DNA of 64,000 bases from Arenicola marina (Eukaryota; Annelida; Polychaeta; Arenicolidae), in contig OZ025250.1 in the NCBI GenBank assembly GCA_964019135.1, positions 53,567,357-53,631,356 on the forward strand. The letters are read 5' to 3'. This document shows positions 1 through 11,578 of the stretch, piece by piece; position 1 is the first letter of the stretch, and each line of letters begins with the position of its first letter. The notes under the pieces were generated by a model. It was given only the letters and a program-made list of their open reading frames with translations. It ran no database searches and was not told the DNA's origin. Position numbers and translations under genes: made by a program.

Positions 1-1783
1 ATGTATATGTGAAATACATTTTGGCGGGTCGGGATACCCACGTGCCATGAACTATTATGCATTCATAAATACATAGACATCTATTTTGTATTATTTACCT
101 TTCTCTCATTATTACAATGCGTTACTTATATGTTATTATCAAAATTAGGTACTTTTATTATTACAACGAATTTTGTTTATTGTAGTGATTTGTTTTACGA
201 GGAGTTTACGATGTGTAAGAACGTTTGTTAAAATAAGATAACTAAGATATAATGTAACATATTACTTATGTTAATGCCGATGTCTCGTAAAAACCTTACG
301 GTCTAAAATGACGTGTTAGAATTAGTATGGAGATGTCATAGTTACATCACAGTATATAACCAACTGCCTTTATAGGTAATTTATGTTACTGATTTTTCGC
401 ATATATAAATACGGTTTATTTGATTTACCGTCATTATGTAATATTACATTATAATCCAGCTATGATATGAACATTTTCGTCGGCGAAACTGTGTAAAGCA
501 TAGAATAAACATTATCGCTTGATTTTTATATTGTTATATAGGTTCTGGTAAACATTCGTGTTTAAAATACTACATAGATCATTAATATTTGATTTCTTCA
601 AGCTCAAGCCTATATAATAAATACTACAAATCAGGCAAACATTTTGTGGTCTTTCATATATCGTTTTCGCCTGCCCCGTTCCCAAATTCTATAAAAAATA
701 ATAAAAAATAAATAAAAAAAATCCAACACTGGGCAAAGTCTACTTCAAACACGACAGTACCTTTGTTTAACTGTCGTAGAATATGTTAAGACATATATTA
801 GCAAATAGAAAGAGTCCAGAACGAAGCATACCACTCTCAAGTTTCGCTAAAAAGCTGTACGAGTGCCTACTGGCCGCGAGCGCTCGCCTCTGTTGGCAAT
901 AATCAGTACTGTGTCAGTCAGCACACGGTAGTGCCCTATGCATAATATAACCAACAGTAAGCAACTCACCGCTAGTCATCGCCTACCCACTTCCCACTTT
1001 GAACCGCCTCACGCATCCATCCAGCGCGAATCCACCCAAATAGCGGCATTTCTTGTCTAAAATGATCAAACTTTTGGCAATGAGACCCCATGAAAAACTC
1101 AAACTATAATTGTAAATTGGTAATAAGTTATAATGGTTTGCATGCATGAGAGAAAAGGAACCCACTTTTCCCCACACATTAAAACTAAATCCCGGGCTAT
1201 GAACTAATAATATTAGTACAATATTATACTAATAATACTAATAATGAAGCCAATTTAGCCTCTGAAATATATGAAAAACCATATACATCTAGTCCAATCT
1301 TGCCCTCACCATTATTTCTTTACATTTGCTACAAATCGCCCAGATTACAAGAATACCCCAGATGATTGACGAGATCAACGCCAGTCAGCCTCAGCAGCCC
1401 CCCCATTAGTATCAAGACCATCGGCACTAGCCACATCACAAGCCAAAGCCAGCCGATAGATACCTTATAATAAATATAAACGTGCTTTTCAAAAAGCTGC
1501 AAAGCTGTTCGCCAATTCATGCATGAAGCTAGATGCTGAGCTTTGAAAGTCAAGACAAAGAAAGGACGAAACCAGCTCCAGGGATGCAATGGTTTGGACG
1601 CATGCGGCATGGGACAGGGAGGAAGCAAAGTGAACAGCGTGGCAAGATTAAGTTTCGCATTCATTTAAATTTAACCGTAATAGATTCAACGTATTTAAAG
1701 AGTGTACCAGGAGGGAAGGACGGATGCATTGCATATTTGTATCCCCAATGTTTACCGCCATATAAACCCCCTTAAACAGCACA
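1..1783. repeat. Tandem duplication copy L1: 3' UTR and downstream flank of a lectin-receptor gene
   Basis: This stretch recurs at 2117-3899, offset by 2116 bases. Every segment I compared matched exactly. It also matches, with scattered substitutions, 34636-35450 joined to 37135-38097. The first 600 or so bases correspond to the sequence after the stop codon of receptor copy A and, more weakly, of copy B (59280-59640), so they are 3' UTR and flank. The rest is AT-rich and shows no exon with convincing splice sites or protein similarity. A 111-codon minus-strand open frame (1329-1664) is kept only because the DNA is duplicated; the distant copy differs mostly at amino-acid-changing sites. Confidence 0.85.
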
Positions 1784-1947
1784 GTTTCCCTAACAGTATG
1801 CATTCAAAGAAATATCTGTGTAACAGCTAAGTACACTAGTTACTTGCTTTATCTCGATTAATACTTGTGTTCTAGTTTTCCAGTTTGACCTGAACCTCGA
1901 TTTCGTGGCTCCGCTTTGACCCTAATTTGCTGAATGGTATATTTCAG

Positions 1948-1999
1948 GCCAAGACCATGTGCAGGTAATCAATATGAGGGCCACAACAGGAAGCGATGA
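1948..1999 (+). CDS. Terminal cytoplasmic-tail exon of a third lectin-receptor copy (partial)
   Basis: The exon follows a pyrimidine-rich TTTCAG acceptor and reads, entered in phase 2, (K)PRPCAGNQYEGHNRKR then stop. It closely matches the last coding exon of receptor copy A (34467-34518) and, less closely, that of copy B (59111-59153). The intron sequence before it (1784-1947) also matches 34303-34466. The other exons are absent: what lies to the left is duplicated 3' flank, so this exon was carried in by the tandem duplication or belongs to a gene starting outside the window. Its Tyr sits in YEGH, without the Leu of a YxxL motif. With no upstream exons here, I cannot say it is expressed. Confidence 0.6.
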
Positions 2000-2116
2000 A
2001 AGACTTCAGAGAGACGTTGGTGATAAGATGGACGCTGCGCAGAAGCCATGCAATCCATCTGTTGACAAGAAGACCTATAAATAACTGACATGTCGCGTCA
2101 CATCAATTATAAATAC

Positions 2117-3899
2117 ATGTATATGTGAAATACATTTTGGCGGGTCGGGATACCCACGTGCCATGAACTATTATGCATTCATAAATACATAGACATCTAT
2201 TTTGTATTATTTACCTTTCTCTCATTATTACAATGCGTTACTTATATGTTATTATCAAAATTAGGTACTTTTATTATTACAACGAATTTTGTTTATTGTA
2301 GTGATTTGTTTTACGAGGAGTTTACGATGTGTAAGAACGTTTGTTAAAATAAGATAACTAAGATATAATGTAACATATTACTTATGTTAATGCCGATGTC
2401 TCGTAAAAACCTTACGGTCTAAAATGACGTGTTAGAATTAGTATGGAGATGTCATAGTTACATCACAGTATATAACCAACTGCCTTTATAGGTAATTTAT
2501 GTTACTGATTTTTCGCATATATAAATACGGTTTATTTGATTTACCGTCATTATGTAATATTACATTATAATCCAGCTATGATATGAACATTTTCGTCGGC
2601 GAAACTGTGTAAAGCATAGAATAAACATTATCGCTTGATTTTTATATTGTTATATAGGTTCTGGTAAACATTCGTGTTTAAAATACTACATAGATCATTA
2701 ATATTTGATTTCTTCAAGCTCAAGCCTATATAATAAATACTACAAATCAGGCAAACATTTTGTGGTCTTTCATATATCGTTTTCGCCTGCCCCGTTCCCA
2801 AATTCTATAAAAAATAATAAAAAATAAATAAAAAAAATCCAACACTGGGCAAAGTCTACTTCAAACACGACAGTACCTTTGTTTAACTGTCGTAGAATAT
2901 GTTAAGACATATATTAGCAAATAGAAAGAGTCCAGAACGAAGCATACCACTCTCAAGTTTCGCTAAAAAGCTGTACGAGTGCCTACTGGCCGCGAGCGCT
3001 CGCCTCTGTTGGCAATAATCAGTACTGTGTCAGTCAGCACACGGTAGTGCCCTATGCATAATATAACCAACAGTAAGCAACTCACCGCTAGTCATCGCCT
3101 ACCCACTTCCCACTTTGAACCGCCTCACGCATCCATCCAGCGCGAATCCACCCAAATAGCGGCATTTCTTGTCTAAAATGATCAAACTTTTGGCAATGAG
3201 ACCCCATGAAAAACTCAAACTATAATTGTAAATTGGTAATAAGTTATAATGGTTTGCATGCATGAGAGAAAAGGAACCCACTTTTCCCCACACATTAAAA
3301 CTAAATCCCGGGCTATGAACTAATAATATTAGTACAATATTATACTAATAATACTAATAATGAAGCCAATTTAGCCTCTGAAATATATGAAAAACCATAT
3401 ACATCTAGTCCAATCTTGCCCTCACCATTATTTCTTTACATTTGCTACAAATCGCCCAGATTACAAGAATACCCCAGATGATTGACGAGATCAACGCCAG
3501 TCAGCCTCAGCAGCCCCCCCATTAGTATCAAGACCATCGGCACTAGCCACATCACAAGCCAAAGCCAGCCGATAGATACCTTATAATAAATATAAACGTG
3601 CTTTTCAAAAAGCTGCAAAGCTGTTCGCCAATTCATGCATGAAGCTAGATGCTGAGCTTTGAAAGTCAAGACAAAGAAAGGACGAAACCAGCTCCAGGGA
3701 TGCAATGGTTTGGACGCATGCGGCATGGGACAGGGAGGAAGCAAAGTGAACAGCGTGGCAAGATTAAGTTTCGCATTCATTTAAATTTAACCGTAATAGA
3801 TTCAACGTATTTAAAGAGTGTACCAGGAGGGAAGGACGGATGCATTGCATATTTGTATCCCCAATGTTTACCGCCATATAAACCCCCTTAAACAGCACA
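2117..3899. repeat. Tandem duplication copy L2
   Basis: Direct repeat of 1-1783. Together with the tail exon segment 1784-2116, the duplicated unit is 2116 bases. The two copies diverge abruptly after the shared CAGCACA: L1 continues into the intron and tail exon, while L2 continues into unique flank that matches 38098-40367. The lack of differences, against visible divergence from the 34-38 kb copy, implies a very recent event, gene conversion or an assembly artefact. Confidence 0.85.
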
Positions 3900-6134
3900 A
3901 ACTATTGCATTTATAACATGCAATATATACTACCACCCCCCCCCACACTCCCCACCCCCCTTCCCAGCGAAATATGCAGCCAGCAAACCTAAGAAGATTG
4001 ACAGAAACAGTTTTTTATCCATCAAATAAAATGAGATATAAACATGGCAAATCATCCTGGCGGCTGAGAGCTTATGATAAAAATTGAGGTCTGATGACGC
4101 ATGGCTGACGAAATAATACATGCGTGTCGTCATGCGGCCTATTTCAAGCCAAACCAGGAGCTACTAGGTGGATTATTAACGGAATAGGAACGTTTCGTGG
4201 ATTTAACACGAGAACCGTCATCCAGAGGGTGAAGGATGATGACGGAAATGAGCATTCACTCACACCACGATTCCGGCGCCTCCCCGCAGCACTGACAACT
4301 CCTGCCCAGGGGTCGTGTCGCTGCGTATTGTAAGCCAAACCTGGACCGCCTGGGTGCATCAGTAAGGGAATTATGGCGTTCCTTAGTCTTAACAATGGGT
4401 TCCCCGCTGCCTGGCTATCATGACTGTTTGAAGGTTTGCAATGTTGCATATGACTTTCCGGTGTCCCTGTTGACCGCGTATTAATGCTTTTTACCCTCAA
4501 AGAATCCTAGGATGAATGTCGAATTACGTGTCGACGGGACCGTTTACAGCGGGGTTTGAAGCATTGAGGATAGCTTTCATGTTTTGGAGTATCGGCCTGG
4601 ACATGTTTCGTTGGAGTTGGAGTCGACATAAAGATTGGGGCGGAAGCGTGGAGTGCTTCGGTCGAGTTTATGGAAGACCGAGCGCGGGATTTTGTGCGAA
4701 AGAAGAAAATGAAAATGAGCGACCGCGCCAAAGGAGACTTCTGAAACATTAGCATTGACATAGGACAAAAAACGCGTCAAGGGTGTCTGCGTGGGTCAAG
4801 CGTGCGACTTTTGAAGCAAAGGTCGAGCGTTTAAACCCAGCTCGAAGCGCTTTTTTTCTCGTTCTTTTCATGGAAACTTCCCTAAGTTGAGATCAATAGA
4901 ATAATTAAACCCCCGGACGTCCGTTTTGTACTATAACATTGAAGTTTTATAGACATTCCCCGTATGACAAGAGCATATATATATAGTCGGTAATTACATG
5001 CATCCACGACGGTGTTGGCGGCATTTTCATCAACATGTTGGCCGTAACTGTTAGGTGACATCGACCGGCGATGATTGTTTCAGTATTTGACAAGCGATAG
5101 CATGTGATACATGTGATGTATTGCCTTGCTTGGTACAAAGATTGCAAATGGTTGGCTACAACATGGGCGAATTTATGAGTATTATTTGATAACGCCCACC
5201 TGATGGCTGTAGGCGGATATAGCCAGCATGGCCAACTATACACAGCGGCATTGCATGTTAAAGTTTGATCTTTCTTGTATGACTAAAGTTCTTATTTCAT
5301 TTCGAGGCGCAGTTGCCGAACCGGCAGGTCCAAATTTTAGCCTTTGGATCCAACTTTGGCCCCCCAGATCCAAATTAACCTTTCAGATCCATTATTGGTC
5401 TTCTAGATCCAGATTGAGCCACGGCGAATTGTGACCATATTTTTCCCTAACGGCCAATACAATTCCACAGTGTCCTATACCATTGAATTTTTGTAGGTCA
5501 ATATTGAGGGCATCGTAAATTTCGTTAATTTTAAATTGAAATGACCCGTGATGTAATAACCGCTAGTCCGATTTTAGTGAAATTTTAAATATAAGGTTCT
5601 AGTTTATGACCCAGACTGTGGTAAATATTGGAGGGCGATAACTTAAAAGGTGAAAAAGTCGGGTTCGAACCCCCAACTTCCAGGCGCCTCTGCTCCGTTA
5701 TGTTGCGCACTCCAAGCTCAAGCAAGAAATTGGATTTGGCATAAGCTACATCATCTCTATCTACCAGGGCAACTTTGGTGATCAGAATTTTCGAGCAACA
5801 GCCGATTTTGTGCTTTGTGCGAAGAATGAGTTGCGTGGCCTATAGGCCTCTATGCTTTTTGGCACATGATAAACTTGAAAAATGTCCGATCAGCATGGGT
5901 TAAATTTTTTAAACTCATATGACGTCATTTCCGAGTCGAACCGCACATGGAATCGATAACCTCTGCTGGGTACCTTTATACACGACGTAAATTATTTTGG
6001 GACTTCTAAAATATTCGAGAAAATGTCGCCGTAATGTTGAAAGATTGGCGTTTTTAACATGGGGAGTCCCGTGGGGAATTTTCCTTCAACCCTAGAACAG
6101 GAAGTAACATTACAGCGTACTATTTTTATGTCAT
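3900..6134. repeat. Segmental duplicate of 38098-40367, non-coding
   Basis: The stretch continues the left duplicated block and matches 38098-40367 with scattered substitutions and small indels, for example a longer C-rich tract at 38134-38190. Identity stops after ATGTCAT at 6134 and 40367, where the two loci become unrelated. I see no protein similarity. A GGTTCGAACCC stretch at about 5663 resembles a tRNA B box, but no cloverleaf forms around it. Confidence 0.75.
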
Positions 6135-6146
6135 AGTACCACTCAC

Positions 6147-6932
6147 TCCCGGGATGACGTCAACCGTAGAGTGCGCGTCAGTTGATCCGCAATGACCAAT
6201 CTCTTGTCCAGTATTGTCATCCATCTCATCCTGAGTCACAGAGGATGTCTCGTTCAATTTATCCACTTCTGCGCTGGGTGAAGGCGATTCATCCATCTCA
6301 CACTGTGGCACCGAACTCTCATTTATTTCCCCCAACTGCGCGTCCGAAATGGACGCCTCAGCCCTTCCTTTCGGTGGCTCGCCCATGCGCAGCAGTATCC
6401 CCAGCCGGTGGAGAAAGAACCGCCGTATCCATGGCGACATGACGTGGGTGGCCGGGGAGAGCTTGCTGATGTGGATAACGCCCACCGTCGCCATAATGGC
6501 GACGAAGATGAGGATACGGATGAAGAGGATGTAGACGCTGAGGAGGGGGACCCCGAGGGCAGAGGGCGGCGTGATGGCCGTGACTAGCAGGAGGAAGATG
6601 CACAAACCGTTGAAGATCAGCAGCAACATGGAGATCTTCTCGCCTGACTCGACGGGCGACAGGAAGGTGAATACCGTCGAGAATAAAAAATGACTAGACA
6701 ATGACAAGGTCATGTTGTAGACCGCATTCTCGTATCTCTCCTCACAGCAGGGATAATAAATAATATGCTTTCTAGCTATGGTCGCCGTTAGATCCCATTC
6801 CATGTTAGGATAGTAATCGTCTAGAACGAAGGTCAAGTTAGTTTCATCGCCCCCTGGCGAATAATTGGGTGGCATTATTCGTACGGTGTTGCTTCGTCAA
6901 AAGGAAACAGACGGACATCAATGCAACACGGC
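6147..6932 (-). pseudogene. Nicotinic acetylcholine receptor-like (Cys-loop channel) subunit fragment, broken
   Basis: The minus strand encodes recognisable pieces of a pentameric ligand-gated channel subunit, in order: the Cys-loop start CIDVRLFPFDE; a loop with YYPNMEWDL; the vicinal-cysteine loop C tip YYPCCEERY; SGEKIS entering M2; an M2-M3 stretch with VPLLSVY; and the post-M3 motif SPATHVMSPWIRRFFL typical of nicotinic subunits, then about 80 polar residues of the intracellular loop. The frame breaks within the Cys-loop, where the second cysteine and FGSW region are missing. M1 looks about 15 residues short between HFLF and STVFTFLSP. A GTGAGT donor at 6141-6146 implies that a following M4 exon once existed, but unrelated duplicated DNA begins 12 bases further on. 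No ligand-domain exons were found upstream. I read it as a non-functional remnant; a very divergent live exon is the alternative. Confidence 0.65.
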
Positions 6933-7445
6933 TTCCACATGTGTGTTGGGGCTGTGTGGCACGGGATCGTTGAGGATAATGGCAGCGCTAGTGCCGGTGA
7001 GAATGTTGGGGGTCGGGAGTGGGTTGGGGGTAGGCCTATGATCAAAGCACTGCTATCCTATCATGCATAGGACCAGTAGATGTGAGGAATATTATTTGAG
7101 AGCGGCGCACTTAGAAAGCTTTAGATGTTCTGTAGAATCCACCTACGTTACTCATATCCCGCAAATGAGACGTAATCCGTGGCAAAATAGCACATAGCAT
7201 GACTCTAGTCATTGCTGTACGTCACTTTGGTCAGTGGCGACCGTTACTTGAGTCACGTAGCAGCCAATGTGGGGGCTGCCACATGTGTGTTGGGGCTGTG
7301 TTGCAGGGGACCGTTCGGAATAATTTCAGTGCTGGCGGCGGTGCGAATGTGTGTGTGGGGGGTGGATGGGGGGGGGGGTGTAGCTCTATGATCAAAGCAC
7401 TGCTATCCTATTATGCATAGGACCAGTAGATGTGAGGAACATCAT
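6930..7445. repeat. Direct repeat pair of about 165 bases, offset about 350
   Basis: Sequence at about 6935-7105 (CACATGTGTGTTGGGGCTGTG through CATAGGACCAGTAGATGTGAGGAA) recurs at about 7280-7455 with substitutions and G-tract length changes. It is non-coding on both strands and is a simple local duplication. Confidence 0.7.
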
Positions 7446-7800
7446 TTGAGAGCGGAGCATAGCTTTAGGCCGTGCGGATGTTCTGTAGAATGAACCCAAG
7501 TAAGTCGTATCCTGAGATGTAATCCGTGGTATTAAATAGCAGATATCATGATTCTAGTCATTGCTGTACGTTACTTGAGTCACTGTTGTACGTTATTCTA
7601 GTCCTTATTATTGTGGAGTTGTGAATCATAATGTGTCTTCACGTAAACGCGACTCTTTTCTCTTCTCTTGTCAGTTGCCGTGAGACGCCATCATGTTTGC
7701 TGTCCATTTGCGTGATAAATCAAAGGAAAACGATGAGCCTGACTCTTATGCATGGCCCTTGCGACCTCAACCCTAACTGGGGTGTAAGAGTCGTGCTATA

Positions 7801-8058
7801 CAGATGGTCAAAAAAGTAGCATTGCATCACCCAGCTCCCTTCGATTAATTATGGTCGATTATGACGACGAACTTACTTCTCCAAATCGCCTCGACCTTCT
7901 TCTTCAGACATGACTTAGACCATAGGATGCATTCATTGTAAAGTTTGCTGTCTATTTCTTGCGCGTCAATGACATTTTCGTCGGTCGTTAACCGTCATAA
8001 TCGACAATCATTCATCGTAGGGAGCTGGGTAATGCAATTATACTGTTTTGACCATCTG
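7801..8058. mobile_element. MITE with long terminal inverted repeats and TA target duplication
   Basis: The left end CAGATGGTCAAAA and right end TTTTGACCATCTG are inverted copies. The similarity continues inward for about 75 bases per arm, sharing the inner block AGGGAGCTGGGT. A TA dinucleotide lies on each side (7799-7800 and 8059-8060). The 258-base size, no coding frame and TA duplication fit a non-autonomous Tc1/mariner-type element. Arm mismatches suggest moderate age. Confidence 0.75.
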
Positions 8059-8581
8059 TATTACTTGAACCTTCTGCCCATCAGCTTGATGTCAGCAGGG
8101 TCAAGTTCATTGGGGTACGATCAACTCTGAATACCCAGCAAAGAGTCAACCGATTTCTCTTGACTAGACCCCAGTGGCACTGGACCACAGTTGCAGGTCG
8201 ATGACATGTTATACAGGTGCCAATATTAAATGTATTTACAGACGCAATAGAATGCATAAATAACATGTTTAAATTTCACGAAGATTTTATTTAATGATCG
8301 GATAACAGAGACTTAAGGCATATGTCGTCAGATACTTCAAGGGTTCAAAATGGCGGCCACGGTACCCTTGAAGCCCATCCATATCTCGTACCCGTTGGGT
8401 ATGATCTCGTCCTCCGGGAGTACGAAGGTGCTGGGATTCCTCGGGAAGATGGTGTAGACGTAAGGTATACCGACAACCTCGTGCGCCCAGTCGATGATTG
8501 TACCATCTTTCCGGGCTACAAGTACCAACAGTTGCAAGATTAGTTTTGCACCAGGCCAGTATGTTGTTTTTGTAGTCATGT

Positions 8582-9203
8582 CGATTTATTTATTTGTAAT
8601 TTGAGTTTTTTAATATAAACAATGGGATGATCAATGCATTTGAATTTTTATAATAAGATTGGCATACTTATAGCGATACAGGTATACCTTTATTTTATTT
8701 TATTATTTAACACATATCATTTTAAACTACCCGAGGAATTTGTGCCAACATTTATTGTCGTCAAGAAAATATTTGAGGAAAATAGTTTTTGTCTTTGGCA
8801 TTTTAAGTTGTTTTCAATCAATTATAAGACAACCCTTTGCTCCATGCGTCACACTTACATAGAGTCGAAGCCGATGCTACATAATAATATGTACCGTACA
8901 CCGCCGATAGAGCGCTCGCGCCTGCTTCGGCTACCCGAAGCTGAAAACACAAATGCAAGCAACTAATCGAGGCCCGTATAACAATTTTATACTTCAATGG
9001 AAAAGACATATTTAAATTTCTTTTTACCTGTGTGCCTGTACATACATATAATGTTAAAGGGCATATTGTTGAATGCCCTTTTGCTAGATTCGGGTGTGGA
9101 AAGCATATCTTTCTTGTGTTTTACCGCATAATAATTCACACTGTTGATCTTTAACACCCCATGCCATATTCCACGCCGTGAAGTCATATTTAAATATCAT
9201 GGT
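8582..9203. other. AT-rich intron of the carboxypeptidase relic, no gene seen
   Basis: Upstream (minus-strand sense) of the final carboxypeptidase-like exon. Open frames here are short and have no flanking splice signals or recognisable residues. I searched this stretch and on to 12876 for the missing exon (about 40 codons ending near a YxVG-like sequence) and did not find it. Confidence 0.4.
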
Positions 9204-9387
9204 CAGTGGTGGATCCACAGGGGATAGAGATACATGGGTTTCGGAACCCTACGCCGTTGAAGCCAGGATGCAAAACATCTTAGATGTTGATCCTCTCCCC
9301 ACTTGGTACATTACCCCCTCCCCCTACCACATTAAACTAACAACCGAATTACCCTGCTCTCTCTGCAAAATCATGGATCCGCACCTG
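9204..9387. mobile_element. Short hAT-like MITE with CAG(T/G)G-GGATCC ends
   Basis: The left end CAGTGGTGGATCCA and right end TGGATCCGCACCTG are imperfect inverted copies. They match the ends of elements at 17393-17558 and 49646-50117. The interior is non-coding. Flanking octamers agree at only about five of eight positions, so the insertion is old or the boundary is slightly off. Confidence 0.5.
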
Positions 9388-9906
9388 ATCGTGTGTGCGT
9401 TTTCCATTGGATATAGTTGGCAATCATACATCGTGATAAACGATAGCGAAGATCAAAAGTTCAATATCCAAACCATGAAAGAAAAGGGAATCCAATGAAA
9501 ACTGGTGCCCGGTGGGGAGCTCTGGGTAGTTATAGCAAAAGGAAGGGTCATCAGAATATGGGAATCATTGCAAAAATCAAAGAGGTTTAAAGGACAATGC
9601 CGGGGCCATCTCATTTACATTTCCAATTAAAATATAGGGAATTAACTAAACGTTACACACAATTTAATTTAATTTAATCATAAATCAGTCAATTTCCAAG
9701 CACTTTTGCACGACCCCCGTAATTGCCATGAGTACCCGCCTCAGGGCACTGATGATGACCTCACCGACGATGAAGCAACCAGTAGGTTTAGACGACTACT
9801 ACCACCGGAAGCTATAATATCATCGAAGCGGTTTAATGGGGGACATGCAGGTTTTCGTAGTTCCCGTGTCGGCCTTTGATGACGTTTTGTTCCAGTCGGC
9901 CTTAAA

Positions 9907-10013
9907 TGCTGCAGACGCCTGGGCTAGTTACATGAGCCAGGCCTGGGCTAGTGGCCTGAACTAGCGACCTGAGTAACCGGCTTGAACTAGGCCTGTGGTA
10001 GCGGCCTGAGCTA
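9907..10013. repeat. Degenerate minisatellite, about 20-base GCCTGGGCTAG units
   Basis: Five or six imperfect copies of a unit like CCTGGGCTAGT or GGCCTGAACTAG, followed by a short AAGATAA-rich tract. It lies in an intron of the carboxypeptidase-like relic and has no evident function. Confidence 0.5.
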
Positions 10014-10399
10014 AGATAAGATAATATAAGTTAAGATAAAATACTGTATTATGTTTTCTCGGCATATGGAAGTCAGCAATATACATTAGTACAAGTGCTA
10101 AGGACTGACAATAATAAAACGACATGAGTGCTATCCTCTATTTACCCGATAGCTATGTTGCACAATGTGCACGAATTAGTGACACATGAAGACATCCGAG
10201 GTTGGCAGCAATGTTTTGAATTCCTTAGCAGATTTCATTAATTTTGTTTCTTTTTTTAGCATATTCCATAACCCCCTGCCTTGACACTTTACTGAATGTT
10301 GGCCATAGGCCGTTGTCTCAACGCGTGGCGTACATAGAGTTGGTCCATTTTACAACACCTAATTGCTTTCCTTTAAATGATGCATGTGTTGAAGGTAAC

Positions 10400-11578
10400 C
10401 AGGTCGAGGACTGACCGTCGTTCGACGGACGAACGTCCTTCGTAGTACGTACTTCCAATAAGGTTCGTGTGCACTTCGTTCAAAGGACGGATGGTTTTGA
10501 CATGTTGATTTACTTATGCATATTTGTTTCTGCATATATTACCCTTGTTCAGCTTCATTGGATTGGATGATATGAGGGAAGCCCATTATTAGGGTCTAAA
10601 CCTCGTTGTGAGATCATAATTAACCCGGCAGTGAATTATGGGAGCGTTCCAGACATGTAAACATGTCCGAGGCGGAGGCTCTACAAACTCATAAAAGTCT
10701 ACAAAGGCATTTGAAGGACTTTTTGCAAGACCTGCCATGTAAGTATAAAGATATCTTTGCATCTCTAGTTTCGTTTTATCGTCATTTACAAAGATTCCAT
10801 GGCATATTTGTCAGATAATGGACGGAAAGGGCACCTGTTGTCACGAACAGAATTGCGTCCCTAGATCAACGGACGCGCAACTCGCCTGACCAGGGCTGCT
10901 CCGAAAAAAAAAATCTTGTTTAGTCTGAATGACGATGCGAAACTATCAGAATTCATAACAACTGTGTCAACATTAACTGTGTCAACAATACTGTGCTAAA
11001 TAGATATGTTCTGCTACGACATCAGGGTCCCAAACCCACCCGCTCTTGCAGTACTTGGGCTCTGAGCATCCCGTACTTCATTCGTAGTACGCCAGTTGGT
11101 CGTCCTTCCATCAAAGGGCGGCTGCTATGCTTTACCATACCATCGACATTGTTTTAGCCTAATCAGACAAATATGCCATAGAATTTATACCAAATCGGTT
11201 CATAACATATCTACTGATGCTAGTCTTCTAAAATATAATGAGGGTTCAGCTTGGAAAAGTTTTCATGTGATGTGCGAGGTAAAAACATGTGGAAAATCGG
11301 TGTCTCTCAATGCTCGTTCGCACCGTTCAGTCAAAAAGTTGGAATTACCCGCCCAACAGGATACAATGTCATGATTTCTAAATATAGAGTTGCTCATTGT
11401 GAAGGTATTCCCATGGTTAGATCAATAGAAATGCAGCGTAGATCTATATTTGCACACTATGAATACATGCATGTTGTTACAAAGTGGCTGCACCTCGATT
11501 TAGGTTCACGCATACTGCGAATGAAGTATGTACTTCGTTTGACGGTCGTACTACGAACGACGGTGGTCCTCGACCTTG
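10400..11578. mobile_element. Inverted-repeat DNA transposon-like element, about 1.2 kb
   Basis: The left end CAGGTCGAGGAC and right end GTCCTCGACCTTG are inverted copies. Similarity extends about 80 bases inward on each side, including the block CCGTCGTTCG and an ACTACGAA/TTCGTAGT stretch. TAAC flanks both ends (10396-10399 and 11579-11582). The interior has no transposase that I can recognise. It holds a short plus-strand frame starting at the ATG of ACATGTCCGAGG (about 10663), with MSEAEALQTHKSLQRH then a GTAAGT donor, and another at 11096-11374; both lack known motifs. It is probably a non-autonomous element in the intron. Confidence 0.5.

Noticed and set aside
1329-1664. 111-codon minus-strand frame with hydrophobic C-terminal half, repeated at 3445-3780 and 37645-37980
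   Set aside because: Conserved only because the DNA is duplicated. The diverged copy differs mainly at amino-acid-changing sites, and no splice or start context or family similarity is seen.
4507-4761. Overlapping frames on both strands (78 and 84 codons), also at 38736-38990
   Set aside because: Indels between the two copies change the frames, and no recognisable motif is present.
5650-5690. GGTTCGAACCC stretch as a tRNA gene
   Set aside because: The sequence is a simple palindrome. No acceptor stem, anticodon arm or A box can be folded around it.
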